Translations under genes and position numbers: made by a program
The notes under the pieces: generated by a model
What the model was told of the DNA's origin: nothing
The model's input: the letters and a program-made list of their open reading frames with translations, nothing else
Databases searched by the model: none
From: Spirosoma utsteinense
Lineage (GTDB): Bacteria; Bacteroidota; Bacteroidia; Cytophagales; Spirosomataceae
Assembly: GCF_014282275.1 (NCBI RefSeq)
Contig: NZ_VFIA01000007.1
Span: forward strand, 1 to 64,000
Direction: 5' to 3'
DNA length: 64,000 nt
In this document: positions 25,344-34,705 of the stretch, in pieces
Numbering within the stretch: the first letter of the stretch is position 1
Layout of the letters: every line of letters starts with the position of its first letter

Positions 25344-25868
25344 TTAGCTACCGTGCTTCATAACCGGCACAGATACAGTCATGTTATCCCAACCAATAGC
25401 GATGCTGTTGTTACTAGGCGTAATGACCAGTTTTTCCATAGGCGCTTTGTTCATCGAGACTGGCACTTTTACCATCGCAACGTCACTGCCTTTGATCTTG
25501 TCATAATCGTAAGCGCCCCACTGCCCAAGGGTGCTGTTCAGCAGGACACTCCACTCTTTCTCACCGGGAATGGTGTATAGCGTGTACGTACCTGCTTTGA
25601 CCATTTTACCACCGAACATAACATCACTTTTGAATGTCACTTCCGTTGCTTCGTTGGCACCGGTACGCCATACTTTACCGTATTTTTCCAGCCCGGCATC
25701 GCCAAAAATAACCCGACCGCGCTTGGAGGGTTGCCCGTAAACCACTTTGATATTTTTGTCTGGGCTCTCAACCGTGATTTTAGGACTCATGGGGGGCTTC
25801 TTATCCTGCGCCTGTGTCAGCGACACGGTAGAAAGCAGAAGAGCAATGGCAAAAAACAGATTTTTCAT
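25344..25868 (-). CDS. DUF2911 domain protein, exported
   Basis: 174 residues with a signal peptide (MKNLFFAIALLLSTVSLTQAQ). VYGQPSKRGRVIFGDAGLEKYGKVWRTGANEAT followed by KAGTYTLYTIPGEKEW are the conserved DUF2911 blocks. The family is abundant in Bacteroidota, periplasmic, and of unknown function. It is monocistronic with its own terminator. Confidence 0.88.
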   Translation of the reverse strand: MKNLFFAIALLLSTVSLTQAQDKKPPMSPKITVESPDKNIKVVYGQPSKRGRVIFGDAGLEKYGKVWRTGANEATEVTFKSDVMFGGKMVKAGTYTLYTIPGEKEWSVLLNSTLGQWGAYDYDKIKGSDVAMVKVPVSMNKAPMEKLVITPSNNSIAIGWDNMTVSVPVMKHGS

Positions 25869-26020
25869 GTGTGAAAGTTGGTTTGTTAAAGTAACGCCTT
25901 ATTTACGTCGTAAAGTAAACGATAGTTTTTTGGGATTGATATAAAGATAAACCGGAATTCCAGTATTTTTACCATTATAATAGTATGCAAGCATACCAGT
26001 TTTAAACCAGATCGTCCTGT

Positions 26021-27826
26021 ATGGCAACGACATATTTCAGTAAGCGTAACCTGCAGTTTTTGCTGCACGACGTATTTAAAGCCGAAGAGCTGAACAAATA
26101 CGAGTACTTCAGTGCTCACGACCGCGAGACTTTCAATCTCGTGCTCGATTCAGCCACTTACATTGCCGACACCCTCATGCACCCCTATCTGAAAGAGGTG
26201 GATAAAAATCAGCCCGAGCTTAAAAATGGTCAGGTAACTGTTCACCCCAAGGTGAAAGAGTTTATGAAGGCCATGGGTGACGCCGGTCTGATTGGCGCGG
26301 GGTTTTCCTTTGAACACGGTGGCCAGCAGTTGCCCGAAATGCTCAGCGCCAGCGTTGGTTTTATTCTGATGGCAGCCAATAATGGCATGATGTATACGGG
26401 CCTTTCGTCGGGATCAGCCCACCTGATCACGTCGTTCGGATCACCGGAACTGACTGAATTCTACGTACCCAATATGCTGTCGGGCCAGTGGCAGGGGACG
26501 ATGGCACTGACCGAGCCGCAAGCCGGTTCGTCGCTGTCGGATGTAATGACATCGGCCACCCCCCAGGCCGATGGCTCCTATAAGATAAAAGGCCAGAAAG
26601 TGTTTATCTCTGCGGGGGACCACGACGCGGTCGACAACATTGTTCACCTGATGCTGGCCCGCATCGACGGCGCCCCTAAAGGAACCAAAGGCATATCGCT
26701 ATTTATCGTGCCCAAGTACCGGCCCGATGGAAATGGTCAATTTGTCGATAACGACGTTACTTCCACGGGTGTATATCACAAGATGGGCCAGAAGGGGGTT
26801 CCTGCCATGCACCTTACCATGGGTTCCAATGATAATACGGTCGGCTACCTCGTTGGACAACCACATCAGGGTCTCCCCTACATGTTCCAGATGATGAACG
26901 AAGCCCGTATCGGCGTAGGTATGACGGCGGCCGGCATCGCTACAGCAGCCTATTACGCGGCTCTGCAATACGCTAGAGAACGTCCGCAAAGCCGTCGACT
27001 GAACGAGAAGAACATGCTCGATGCGCCCCAGACAACCATTATCAACCACCCCGATGTTCGGCGGATGCTGTTGTTCCAGAAGGCAGTAACCGAAGGCTCG
27101 CTGTCGCTGCTGATCGAAGCCGCCCGGCTCTATGACATTAGTAGTGTGGCAGAAGGTGAAGAAAAAGAAAATGCCTTCCTGATGCTTGATCTGTTGATGC
27201 CGGTGGCTAAGTCATACCCATCTGAAATGGGCGTACAATCGGTTAGCCAGAGTGTACAGACATTTGGCGGGTATGGCTTCACCGAGGACTTCCCGGTCGA
27301 GCAATTATACCGCGACATTCGCATCACGCCCATTTATGAGGGCACAACCGGTATCCAGGCGCAGGATCTGCTGGGTCGGAAGATGACCATGAAAGGCGGT
27401 AAAGCGCCACAGTTGCTCTTCGCCGAAATTAGCAGGACTATCGCCGAAGCCAGCACCTTCGATGAGTTGAAGCCCTACGCCGATCAGCTAACCGATGAGT
27501 TGAAACGGGTTCAGGAAGTTATGGCAAGCCTGTTGCCCCATGCGATGAAAGGTGATACAGAACGCTACCTGTCGGATGCAACACTGTTCCTGGAGTTGTT
27601 CGGGATTGTAGTCGTAGCCTGGCAGTGGCTGAAACAGTCGGTCGTGGCCAAGCAGATTATCCTGACGCAAAATCCACAGGGCGACGACCTGACGTTCTAC
27701 GAGGGGAAGATTCATACCATGAAGTTCTTCTTCCACTACGAAGTACCCAAAACGCTGGGCCTGGCCGTACGGTTGAAAGACACCGAAGTCCTGACAATCG
27801 TGTCGGAGAAAGAACTGGCACTTTGA
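26021..27826 (+). CDS. Acyl-CoA dehydrogenase with C-terminal extension
   Basis: 601 residues. FAD-dependent alpha,beta-dehydrogenation of an acyl-CoA thioester. The N-terminal helical domain is followed by MALTEPQAGSSLSD (about 163-176), the FAD-contacting block. QTFGGYGFTEDFPVEQLYRDIRITPIYEGTTGIQ (about 410-450) holds the catalytic Glu in YEGT. A ~130-residue extension after residue 460 places it in the long ACAD branch that includes 3-methylmercaptopropionyl-CoA dehydrogenase (DmdC)-like enzymes. Chain-length specificity is not evident, and no other beta-oxidation gene is adjacent. Confidence 0.92.
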   Translation: MATTYFSKRNLQFLLHDVFKAEELNKYEYFSAHDRETFNLVLDSATYIADTLMHPYLKEVDKNQPELKNGQVTVHPKVKEFMKAMGDAGLIGAGFSFEHGGQQLPEMLSASVGFILMAANNGMMYTGLSSGSAHLITSFGSPELTEFYVPNMLSGQWQGTMALTEPQAGSSLSDVMTSATPQADGSYKIKGQKVFISAGDHDAVDNIVHLMLARIDGAPKGTKGISLFIVPKYRPDGNGQFVDNDVTSTGVYHKMGQKGVPAMHLTMGSNDNTVGYLVGQPHQGLPYMFQMMNEARIGVGMTAAGIATAAYYAALQYARERPQSRRLNEKNMLDAPQTTIINHPDVRRMLLFQKAVTEGSLSLLIEAARLYDISSVAEGEEKENAFLMLDLLMPVAKSYPSEMGVQSVSQSVQTFGGYGFTEDFPVEQLYRDIRITPIYEGTTGIQAQDLLGRKMTMKGGKAPQLLFAEISRTIAEASTFDELKPYADQLTDELKRVQEVMASLLPHAMKGDTERYLSDATLFLELFGIVVVAWQWLKQSVVAKQIILTQNPQGDDLTFYEGKIHTMKFFFHYEVPKTLGLAVRLKDTEVLTIVSEKELAL

Positions 27827-27840
27827 TAAACATACTTAAA

Positions 27841-27942
27841 GCCCTGCCAGTGCGGTCCCGCGTTCCGGTCGTAGACCTTGGTAGTGGCTGTAGACTAAAG
27901 ACAGTAGCCACTACCAGGGTCCTATCGGACCACTGGCAGGGC
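27841..27942. repeat. Long composite palindrome, copy C of dispersed family
   Basis: Outer arms 27841-27852 and 27931-27942 (12 bp); inner arms 27876-27889 and 27906-27919 (14 bp with one G-T pair). It shares the CCCTGCCAGTG and CCTTGGTAGTGG words with copies A and B. It follows the acyl-CoA dehydrogenase stop and is followed by a conventional terminator. Confidence 0.8.
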
Positions 27943-27944
27943 AT

Positions 27945-27980
27945 AAAAAAACGGCCGCTCTCACGAACGGCCGTTTTTTT
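27945..27980. terminator. Bidirectional intrinsic terminator
   Basis: Seven A, then ACGGCCG-type 6-bp GC stem, 10-nt loop, the complementary stem, and seven T. It works in both directions for the convergent acyl-CoA dehydrogenase and GMC oxidoreductase genes. Confidence 0.92.
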
Positions 27981-27999
27981 ATGCCTGATACATTATAGT

Positions 28000-29712
28000 T
28001 TATACTTCGCCCTTCTTGATCGCTTTTACCGCAAAGTCGACAGAACGCGCGCTCATAGCCATGTAGGTCAACGATGGATTCTGGGTCGAGGTTGAGGTCA
28101 TACAGGCCCCGTCGGTAACGAATACGTTCTTGCAGGCGTGCACCTGATTCCACTTATTCAGGATCGACGTTTTCGGGTCTTTACCCATTCGGGCACCCCC
28201 CATCTCGTGGATGTCGAGCCCGGGATTACGCTTATCATCCCGCACCTGGATATTGGTAAATCCAGCGGCTGTAAACATCTCCGACATTTGCTCCTGATAA
28301 TCTTTTACCATCTTCTCGTCGTTGTCGTCGTAGGCGATGGAAATTTTCAGCTGCGGAATACCGAACGGATCTTTTTGGGTTGGATCGAGGGCTACGTAGT
28401 TCGTTTCTTTTGGAATTGTTTCGCCCATCATATGCGAACCTACATGCCAGCCACCAAGCGTTGGATTGAGCAGGTTGTTCTTCAAATCTGCCCCCAGCCC
28501 ATCTCGGTTCGTCTGTGAACTGCGTCCGGCTGAGAAACCGGCCGCATACCCCCGTAGAAAGCCCATTTCCTGCTTCTCTACATTGCGGAAACGAGGAATA
28601 TAAGGACTGTTGGGACGACGTCCATCGGTGGTTGAGTCGAGATTACCATCATACTCACCCGACACGCCCGCCCGGTAATTATGGAAGGCAGCATACTTAC
28701 CCAACACACCACTGTCGTTACCCAGTCCGTTCGGAAAGCGGTTCGAGGTAGAATTAAGCAGCACAAGGTTTGAGTTCAGGGCAGCAGCGTTCAGAAAAAT
28801 AACGCGGGCATAGAACTCGGTCATCTGCTTCGTGTTGGTATCGATCACCCGCACACCCGTAGCCCGGCCTTTCTTCTCATCATAGATGATCGAATGCACG
28901 ACCGAGTTTGGCCGCAGGGTCATCTTACCGGTTTTGGCTGCCCAGGGCAGGGTCGATGAGTTGCTGCTGAAGTAACCGCCAAAAGGACAGCCGCGCTCGC
29001 AAATGGTCCGGTGCTGACACTGCGCCCGACCCTGATCGTAGTGAATCTGTTTGGGCTGCGTGATATGAGCCGCCCGACCCATAATCACGTGCCGGTCTTT
29101 ATAACGGCTGGCGATCTGTTTCTGGAAATGGCTTTCCACACAGTTCCACTCGTGGGGCGGCAGAAACTCACCATCGGGCAAGGTAGCCAGCCCGTCTTTG
29201 TTACCGGAAATACCAGCAAACCGCTCAACGTAGCTGTACCAGGGCGCGAGGTCGGCATACCGGATGGGCCAGTCGACAGCAAAGCCGTCACGGGCGGGAC
29301 CTTCGAAGTCGAAATCACTCCACCGCTGGGTTTGACGTGCCCACATCAATGACTTGCCCCCTACCTGATAGCCCCGAATCCAATCGAAAGGTTTTTCCTG
29401 TATGTATGGATGTTCGGCATCTTTCACGAAGAACTGTTCTGTGCCTTCGTAAAACGCGTAACATTTACTGATGATCGGGTTAGCATCCCGAACAGCACTG
29501 GTTAGCTGCCCCCGGTGCTCAAACTCCCACGGCTGGGTGTTGGTAGTTGGGTAATCGGTTATATGGCGAACGTCGCGGCCCCGCTCCAGCACCAGGGTGC
29601 GTAAGCCTTTACCGGTCAGTTCTTTTGCGGCCCAGCCTCCGCTGATGCCCGAGCCAATGACAATGGCATCGTATGTATTCAACGCCTGAGCGTCGATATT
29701 CAAATATGACAT
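28000..29712 (-). CDS. GMC family oxidoreductase (large subunit of membrane-bound dehydrogenase type)
   Basis: 570 residues. The N-terminal AIVIGSGISGGWAAKEL is the FAD-binding GxGxxG motif. CQHRTICERGCPFGG (about 246-260) is the cysteine cluster seen in gluconate/sorbitol-type dehydrogenases, and GGARMGKDP and the C-terminal TDGACMTSTSTQNPSLTYMA hold the active-site His/Asn-equivalent region. It oxidises a sugar alcohol or sugar. It is preceded by the gluconate 2-dehydrogenase subunit 3 gene, its usual partner in Bacteroidota. The exact substrate is unknown. Confidence 0.92.
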   Translation of the reverse strand: MSYLNIDAQALNTYDAIVIGSGISGGWAAKELTGKGLRTLVLERGRDVRHITDYPTTNTQPWEFEHRGQLTSAVRDANPIISKCYAFYEGTEQFFVKDAEHPYIQEKPFDWIRGYQVGGKSLMWARQTQRWSDFDFEGPARDGFAVDWPIRYADLAPWYSYVERFAGISGNKDGLATLPDGEFLPPHEWNCVESHFQKQIASRYKDRHVIMGRAAHITQPKQIHYDQGRAQCQHRTICERGCPFGGYFSSNSSTLPWAAKTGKMTLRPNSVVHSIIYDEKKGRATGVRVIDTNTKQMTEFYARVIFLNAAALNSNLVLLNSTSNRFPNGLGNDSGVLGKYAAFHNYRAGVSGEYDGNLDSTTDGRRPNSPYIPRFRNVEKQEMGFLRGYAAGFSAGRSSQTNRDGLGADLKNNLLNPTLGGWHVGSHMMGETIPKETNYVALDPTQKDPFGIPQLKISIAYDDNDEKMVKDYQEQMSEMFTAAGFTNIQVRDDKRNPGLDIHEMGGARMGKDPKTSILNKWNQVHACKNVFVTDGACMTSTSTQNPSLTYMAMSARSVDFAVKAIKKGEV

Positions 29713-29750
29713 ACTAAGTTGAAGGGGGTTGTGGAGGGAGTCATAGTGGT

Positions 29751-29897
29751 TGTAAGTCGTAAAAGTCGTAGTAGTCGTAAGTGGCAGGCAGTAAACATAA
29801 AAGTCTGTTGGCCCCTTACGACTACTACGACTTACGACTACTACGACTTGCGACTTCTACGACTTGTGACTTCTACGACTTGTGACTTCTACGACTT
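29751..29897. repeat. TACGACTT-word tandem repeat and palindrome
   Basis: The left arm (29751-29781) consists of AAGTCGTA words. The right side (29815-29897) consists of the complementary TACGACTT words, with a 19-bp perfect inverted match starting at 29815. It ends in a 16-nt period repeat (ACGACTTGTGACTTCT, about 2.5 copies, 29858-29897). It occupies the gap between the two dehydrogenase subunit genes. Confidence 0.85.
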
Positions 29898-29931
29898 CCG
29901 GGGCTTACACCTATAGTAGATGACTTCACTC

Positions 29932-30483
29932 CTATTTACCTTGTTTGGGTTGAGAAACGGCTTTCGCCGACACAGGAACACAGCCATAATAATGGCCGGG
30001 TATAAACTGGAAGTTTGTGAGATTGGTCATCACGTATTCAGAGTTCATGTATCCACGAATGGTCATGTTCTTCACCAATCCATAAAAGTCTTTCTGCACT
30101 GGCTCGGTTGACTGACTCATCTGGGTCAGTAACGCCATACGTTGGGTAGCATCTCCTTTGGCGAAAGGCTTATTGAATGACTGTTGCGCCAGTTCATCCA
30201 CCGTGGTAAGGCCTTTGGCAAACGTATCCTGGGCCGCCTTATCGGAGCAGTCCGCCACAAGCTTCTCGATCAACTGGTGTACCTTTAATTCTTTCGCACC
30301 CGGCGTATCTGTTTTAGGTATAATCGTATCAACGATTTCGGCCAGCAAATCGCGCTGATCGGTGGTAACAAGGGCTCGGTCCAATTGAATGCTTTCGGCC
30401 GACCAGCCAGTAGCCCAGCCAGGTAAGCTAACAAGACCGGCAACCGCCCCGGCTAAGGTAATGAGAGCACTACGTCGTTCCAC
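29932..30483 (-). CDS. Gluconate 2-dehydrogenase subunit 3 family protein
   Basis: 183 residues. The N-terminus MERRSALITLAGAVAGLVSLPGWA carries an RR plus hydrophobic segment, compatible with Tat export. The mature part (LVTTDQRDLLAEIVDTIIPKTDTPGAKEL) is the conserved subunit-3 block. It acts as small partner, and possibly export chaperone, of a GMC dehydrogenase; the GMC gene follows in the same direction after 219 bp of repetitive sequence. The start codon is GTG. Confidence 0.9.
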   Translation of the reverse strand: MERRSALITLAGAVAGLVSLPGWATGWSAESIQLDRALVTTDQRDLLAEIVDTIIPKTDTPGAKELKVHQLIEKLVADCSDKAAQDTFAKGLTTVDELAQQSFNKPFAKGDATQRMALLTQMSQSTEPVQKDFYGLVKNMTIRGYMNSEYVMTNLTNFQFIPGHYYGCVPVSAKAVSQPKQGK

Positions 30484-30605
30484 AGGATTCCGTTTTAGTT
30501 CTGTTTACTCCTCCAAATATACAAAAGAAAGCAGTGATTATCTGTTGTATCCGGCTAAAACAGGGGTATACCCTAGGGATACTGTAGCGTTGTATAAAAC
30601 AAAAA

Positions 30606-30635
30606 CACCGGAAACTGTTCCTACAGTTTCCGGTG
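30606..30635 (-). terminator. Intrinsic terminator after DUF4142 gene
   Basis: Perfect 13-bp stem (30606-30618 with 30623-30635), 4-nt loop, and TTTTTGTTTT following on the minus strand. It serves the gene ending at 30662. Confidence 0.9.
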
Positions 30636-30661
30636 TCGGCATTTAATGAAACTTTAATCAT

Positions 30662-31315
30662 CTATCGTGATCCAGTATTCCCATCTGACATTTTAGTCAT
30701 TATATCGCGCGATACTTTCAGGTGATTTTTTACGAGTGGATGAGCGACCTGCGCAACGCTTTTGAGGTTGGCATCGGTTGCGGTGCTTTTCACTTTACTC
30801 ATTACAGAATCGAGCTTCTCGTGTCCCTTCACACCACTCTCGGTAACATACATCCGGTCGAATGCCATACCCGATACAGCCTGTAGTCGGCTCACAGCCG
30901 CCTGTACTTCAGCGTCCGGCGTAGCAGGAAGTGTGATCCCTTTTGCCTGGGCAATCTCTTTCAGTTTTGCCGATAGGCCCGTCTGCTCCTGTACTTCTGC
31001 CTGCGCCAGTTGCCGCACGGCTTCGTTGCTGGCTTTCTGAACGGCTACTTTACTCATTTCAAGCTGCTTCATTCCACCTTTTGCCACTTCCATCATCAGG
31101 CTCTGATCAGCACTCGACAGTTTAGCACTCGTGGGGCGGATAGCCGCTACGTCGGCAGCCCCTTTCTTGTTCAGCCGATCAAATTCTGCTTTACTTTCTT
31201 TACCTACCATGCCTGTTGTACCCGAGTTGGTCATGGCACTGTTTTGTTGAGCGAACGATCCGTTCGCAGCTGCCAGGGCAATGGCTAATCCCAGCACTAT
31301 CGATTTCTTTTTCAT
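30662..31315 (-). CDS. DUF4142 domain protein, exported
   Basis: 217 residues with a signal peptide (MKKKSIVLGLAIALAAANGSFAQ). The helical DUF4142 domain spans about 65-210: LMMEVAKGGMKQLEMSKVA, then LAQAEVQEQTGLSAKLKEIA and VAQVAHPLVKNHLKVS. This ferritin-like four-helix family is found in periplasmic proteins of unknown function. It is monocistronic. Confidence 0.88.
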   Translation of the reverse strand: MKKKSIVLGLAIALAAANGSFAQQNSAMTNSGTTGMVGKESKAEFDRLNKKGAADVAAIRPTSAKLSSADQSLMMEVAKGGMKQLEMSKVAVQKASNEAVRQLAQAEVQEQTGLSAKLKEIAQAKGITLPATPDAEVQAAVSRLQAVSGMAFDRMYVTESGVKGHEKLDSVMSKVKSTATDANLKSVAQVAHPLVKNHLKVSRDIMTKMSDGNTGSR

Positions 31316-31462
31316 AACGTTATTTGGCTGTTAGTAATGGCTATAGGCTCATTACTGATTCCTAACTATTAAGCCAGACCGACTGTTCTGAAAAAGCCTA
31401 TTACTTGAGTAGACTTAATGTACCTGTTATGGAACGGCCCTTTTGTGTCCGTTCTATCCTTG

Positions 31463-33064
31463 TCAACGGGCCGCCTGCGCGTTGTTCTTACCGGCTACTA
31501 CCTTCGCCAGTTCAACCCCGCCCCAACTCAATTTAGCTACGTTACCCTGGGTATCGAGCAAAAAGCCAACGGTATCGCTACCGTTCCAGAATTGGTCGTA
31601 GGTCAGCCGGAACGTATCGTAATGCCAATGGCTCAGGCTTCCCGTTAGCATGTTGTTTATCGACAGGTGGAGTTTACCCTGCTGCACACTAACGTCTACC
31701 TTGCCGTAGAGTGGGTCCAGATACGTACCCGCATAGGCCGTTAACGGTAGAGATGGCTTCGTATTGATCACCCGTGTGCTATCGGCGGTGCGCTCGGCCA
31801 GTTTCGCACGCTGCTGCAAACGGCCATACAGCAGGCGAAATTCAGTGCTCCAGTCACGATGGACCGTGCGGACGTCGGTGGGGTCCAGCCCAAATTCGTC
31901 GAAGGCCCGATACATGAGCGCATGGCGCAGTTCGGCATGATCGAGGTTAGCCTGTACGTAAACCGCCAGCTTCTGGTCGGGTAACTGGCCATGAATAGCT
32001 ACCATTCCGGTCAGGCTGCCCGTGTGAAAGTTAACCCGATGGCCCCGGTAGTCATGCTGAAACCAGCCCAGGCCGTAGGTTTTCCAACTAGGTTTCGTCA
32101 GTTGCTGGGTAGGATAAAACTGGCCATCGGTTACCAGTGTCTGCGGCCGGAACAACTCGGCCCAGGTGGCCGGGGTTAGTAATGCTTTGGTAGTGACCCC
32201 ACCGCTGTTGTACCGGGCGGTGTCGAGCATGCACCGCATCCAGGCCACCAGATCATCCGGACACGACCAGACCGACCCGGCTGGCCCGACGGCATCTACC
32301 GACCCCTCTTCGATCCGACTCTCCACCAGGCGAATGGTATCGTTGATCATCACATGGGGCATGGCCCGGTTGGCGTCGGTTACCTCGCGAAACAAAGCCC
32401 TGGTGCGGCTCATTCCCAGCGGCTCAAAAATGCGCTGGCGGATGAACACGTCCCACGGCAGGCCACTCACCTTTTCAATAACTTTCCCGGCCGCCAGATA
32501 CATAATGTTCTGGTAGATGAAACCCGCCCGCAACGAATACGCCGGTTTTATCAGGCGCAACCGGTGTAGGATCTCATTGGCCGGGATCTGCATAGCCGAC
32601 CAAAGAAAATCAGCATTACCCAGCCCGGCATTGTGGGTCAGCAGGTCGCGCACCCGGATATCACGCGTTACAGCCGGGTCGTACAGTTGAAAATCGGGCA
32701 GGTAATCCGTAACGGGATCGTCCCAGTTGAGTTTTCCTTCATCGACAAGCATACCAAGGCAAGCCGCGGTCATCGCTTTGGTTGTCGATGCCATCGCAAA
32801 AAGTGTCTGGCTGTTCACCGGTTCGGGAGCCCCAGACCCGGCTCCAACCTGCTTTCGAACGCCGTAGCCCTTTTTGAGCAGTACTTTGCCGTCCTTCACC
32901 ACCGTAACGGTCAGGCCCGGCACCCGCCAGTCCCGAACAGCCTGTTCTACGTAGGCGTCGTAACGGGCAACGGGATCGGCCGGGACGCGTTTTTTCTGAG
33001 CCAACAGAGGACGGACGACCAGCGTACCGCCAAACAGAATAAAAATAAACAGAATTGATCGCAT
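31463..33064 (-). CDS. Serine hydrolase, beta-lactamase/class C-like, exported
   Basis: 533 residues from the ATG at 33064 (MRSILFIFILFGGTLVVRPLLAQ signal). The catalytic SxxK is S93-T-T-K96 (FAMASTTKAM), the YxN-type motif is YQN (in GFIYQNIMYL), and HTG (NFHTGSLTG) is the third box. A C-terminal DUF3471-like domain follows about residue 400. Such proteins are esterases, D-amino-acid peptidases or penicillin-binding-protein relatives rather than resistance beta-lactamases. It is divergent from an MFS carrier. Confidence 0.92.
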   Translation of the reverse strand: MRSILFIFILFGGTLVVRPLLAQKKRVPADPVARYDAYVEQAVRDWRVPGLTVTVVKDGKVLLKKGYGVRKQVGAGSGAPEPVNSQTLFAMASTTKAMTAACLGMLVDEGKLNWDDPVTDYLPDFQLYDPAVTRDIRVRDLLTHNAGLGNADFLWSAMQIPANEILHRLRLIKPAYSLRAGFIYQNIMYLAAGKVIEKVSGLPWDVFIRQRIFEPLGMSRTRALFREVTDANRAMPHVMINDTIRLVESRIEEGSVDAVGPAGSVWSCPDDLVAWMRCMLDTARYNSGGVTTKALLTPATWAELFRPQTLVTDGQFYPTQQLTKPSWKTYGLGWFQHDYRGHRVNFHTGSLTGMVAIHGQLPDQKLAVYVQANLDHAELRHALMYRAFDEFGLDPTDVRTVHRDWSTEFRLLYGRLQQRAKLAERTADSTRVINTKPSLPLTAYAGTYLDPLYGKVDVSVQQGKLHLSINNMLTGSLSHWHYDTFRLTYDQFWNGSDTVGFLLDTQGNVAKLSWGGVELAKVVAGKNNAQAAR

Positions 33065-33270
33065 AGTGCCTGATTGTTGCCCCAAAATAGCAAACGAACC
33101 GAACAAGACCTACACTGGCTCCCCAATGACCAGGTGAATCGCTTTTCTGAACGGAGTACACCCAACATCCATCCGTTTGCCCTAACTTGCTGCATCACCG
33201 GGCCAGAACCGGTTTATTCCTGTAGGCCTACTCTTATTTTTCAGCCAGGTTGTTTCCTCAGCCACAATCA

Positions 33271-34518
33271 ATGCAAGCCCTCTCGCCCACCCCCACCCGT
33301 CCGTCTTTACGCCTGTTGTTTGCCTTACCCGTAATCGTTTCGGCGCTGGGGTTCTTCGTGGACGTTTACGACATGCTTATTTTCAGCATCGTACGCGTGC
33401 CAAGCCTGCAATCGCTGGGTTTGTCAGAAGCCGATGTATCAAAGGCGGGTACATTCATCCTGAACTGCCAGCAGGCCGGGTTGCTGGTGGGTGGTATTCT
33501 CTGGGGGGTTCTGGGCGACAAACGGGGGCGGATGTCGGTCCTGTTTGGCAGTATTATTACCTACTCGCTCACCAATATTGCCTGTGGGTTTGTTCAGGAT
33601 GTGAACAGCTATGCCCTTCTGCGGTTTGTGGCGGGGGTGGGCCTGTCGGGCGAAATCGGGGCCGCCATGGTGCTCGTCTCGGAGATCTTACCAAAAGAAA
33701 TCCGGGGGTATGGTTCGTCGATCGTGGCGGGTATCGGCTATCTCGGGGCGGGCGTAGCTTATTTCACCGTCGAGTACTTCAACTGGCGCATGGCCTTCTG
33801 GGTGGGGGGCGGCATGGGGCTGGCGCTGTTGCTGCTTCGGGTCAGTGTGTTCGAGTCGGGTCTGTTCAGCCGAATGAAAACAGAACACCAGGGTGTGGGG
33901 CGGGGCAATTTCTTTCACTTCTTCAGCAGCTGGCCTAACGCCCTCAAATACCTGCGCTGTGTGGCCGTAGGGCTACCCACCTGGTTCATTGTCGGCATCC
34001 TGGGCACGTTTGCCAACGAGTTCGGGCAGGCGCTGGGCATTGCCGAAGTTATTAAACCGGGCCGTTGTGTGATGATGATTTATGTTGGACTGGCAGGGGG
34101 CGACTTGCTGAGCGGGCCCCTGAGTCAGTGGCTGAAGTCGCGGCTCAGGACCATCATCCTGCTGCTCATCTTCAGCCTGCTGCTGAGTACGGTCTATCTT
34201 TTCGGCGGTATCAGTACCGCCAGCGGTATTTACACCGTTTGTTTGCTGGCGGGTTTCTGCACGGGTTACATCGCCATGTACCTGACGACCGTTGCCGAAA
34301 GCTACGGCACCAATCTGCGCGCTACGGCTACCACCTCGGCACCAAGCGTTGTACGGGGGCTCCTGATTCCAATGACGCTCTTTTTTCAGGCACTAAAGCC
34401 AGGCTTGGGCGCACTGGTATCGGCTGGCCTCCTGGGCTTGCTCGTTTACGGACTAGCTTTCTGGTCGCTCAGCCGCATGGAGGAGACGTATGGCAAAGAC
34501 ATGGATTTTGTCGAGTAG
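33271..34518 (+). CDS. MFS transporter, paralogue 1
   Basis: 415 residues with 12 predicted helices. The loop 2-3 motif is GDKRGRMSVLFGS and the helix-1 block is FFVDVYDMLIF, with acidic residues in the membrane that suggest proton coupling (metabolite:H+ symporter-like). The start at 33271 is chosen because it aligns with the paralogue at 36533 (MQ... then RPLFALPVIV); an upstream TTG is not needed. The two paralogues look more than half identical by eye and flank a sodium/solute symporter. Substrate unknown. Confidence 0.88.
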   Translation: MQALSPTPTRPSLRLLFALPVIVSALGFFVDVYDMLIFSIVRVPSLQSLGLSEADVSKAGTFILNCQQAGLLVGGILWGVLGDKRGRMSVLFGSIITYSLTNIACGFVQDVNSYALLRFVAGVGLSGEIGAAMVLVSEILPKEIRGYGSSIVAGIGYLGAGVAYFTVEYFNWRMAFWVGGGMGLALLLLRVSVFESGLFSRMKTEHQGVGRGNFFHFFSSWPNALKYLRCVAVGLPTWFIVGILGTFANEFGQALGIAEVIKPGRCVMMIYVGLAGGDLLSGPLSQWLKSRLRTIILLLIFSLLLSTVYLFGGISTASGIYTVCLLAGFCTGYIAMYLTTVAESYGTNLRATATTSAPSVVRGLLIPMTLFFQALKPGLGALVSAGLLGLLVYGLAFWSLSRMEETYGKDMDFVE

Positions 34519-34705
34519 CTCGACGACGACGCGGATAAATCTACTTTGCTTCTAGATAAAAGGCGTAAAACGAACGAGTTATCATTTACGATTACCTCCC
34601 GGCAGATATTCTGCGAAATGATTTACAGCTGAAATAAGGCCTATTTGGAGAAATAGTTGCTTTTTTACGGGCTAATCCCTACAACTCTCTTTTTTGCGTG
34701 CAGCA
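34519..34705 (+). other. Intergenic region before the symporter gene
   Basis: 187 bp between the first MFS gene and the symporter. It is AT-rich towards the symporter, but no clear -33/-7 pair, hairpin or small gene was found. It may hold the symporter promoter. Confidence 0.3.

Noticed and set aside
29719-29930. Possible CRISPR-like array of TACGACTT repeats
   Set aside because: Repeats are short and directly adjacent without unique spacers, and no cas gene is nearby; it is a tandem/palindromic low-complexity block.
31463-33064. Beta-lactamase antibiotic-resistance gene
   Set aside because: The SxxK and HTG motifs and DUF3471-like tail fit the broad serine-hydrolase family; nothing points to drug resistance specifically.
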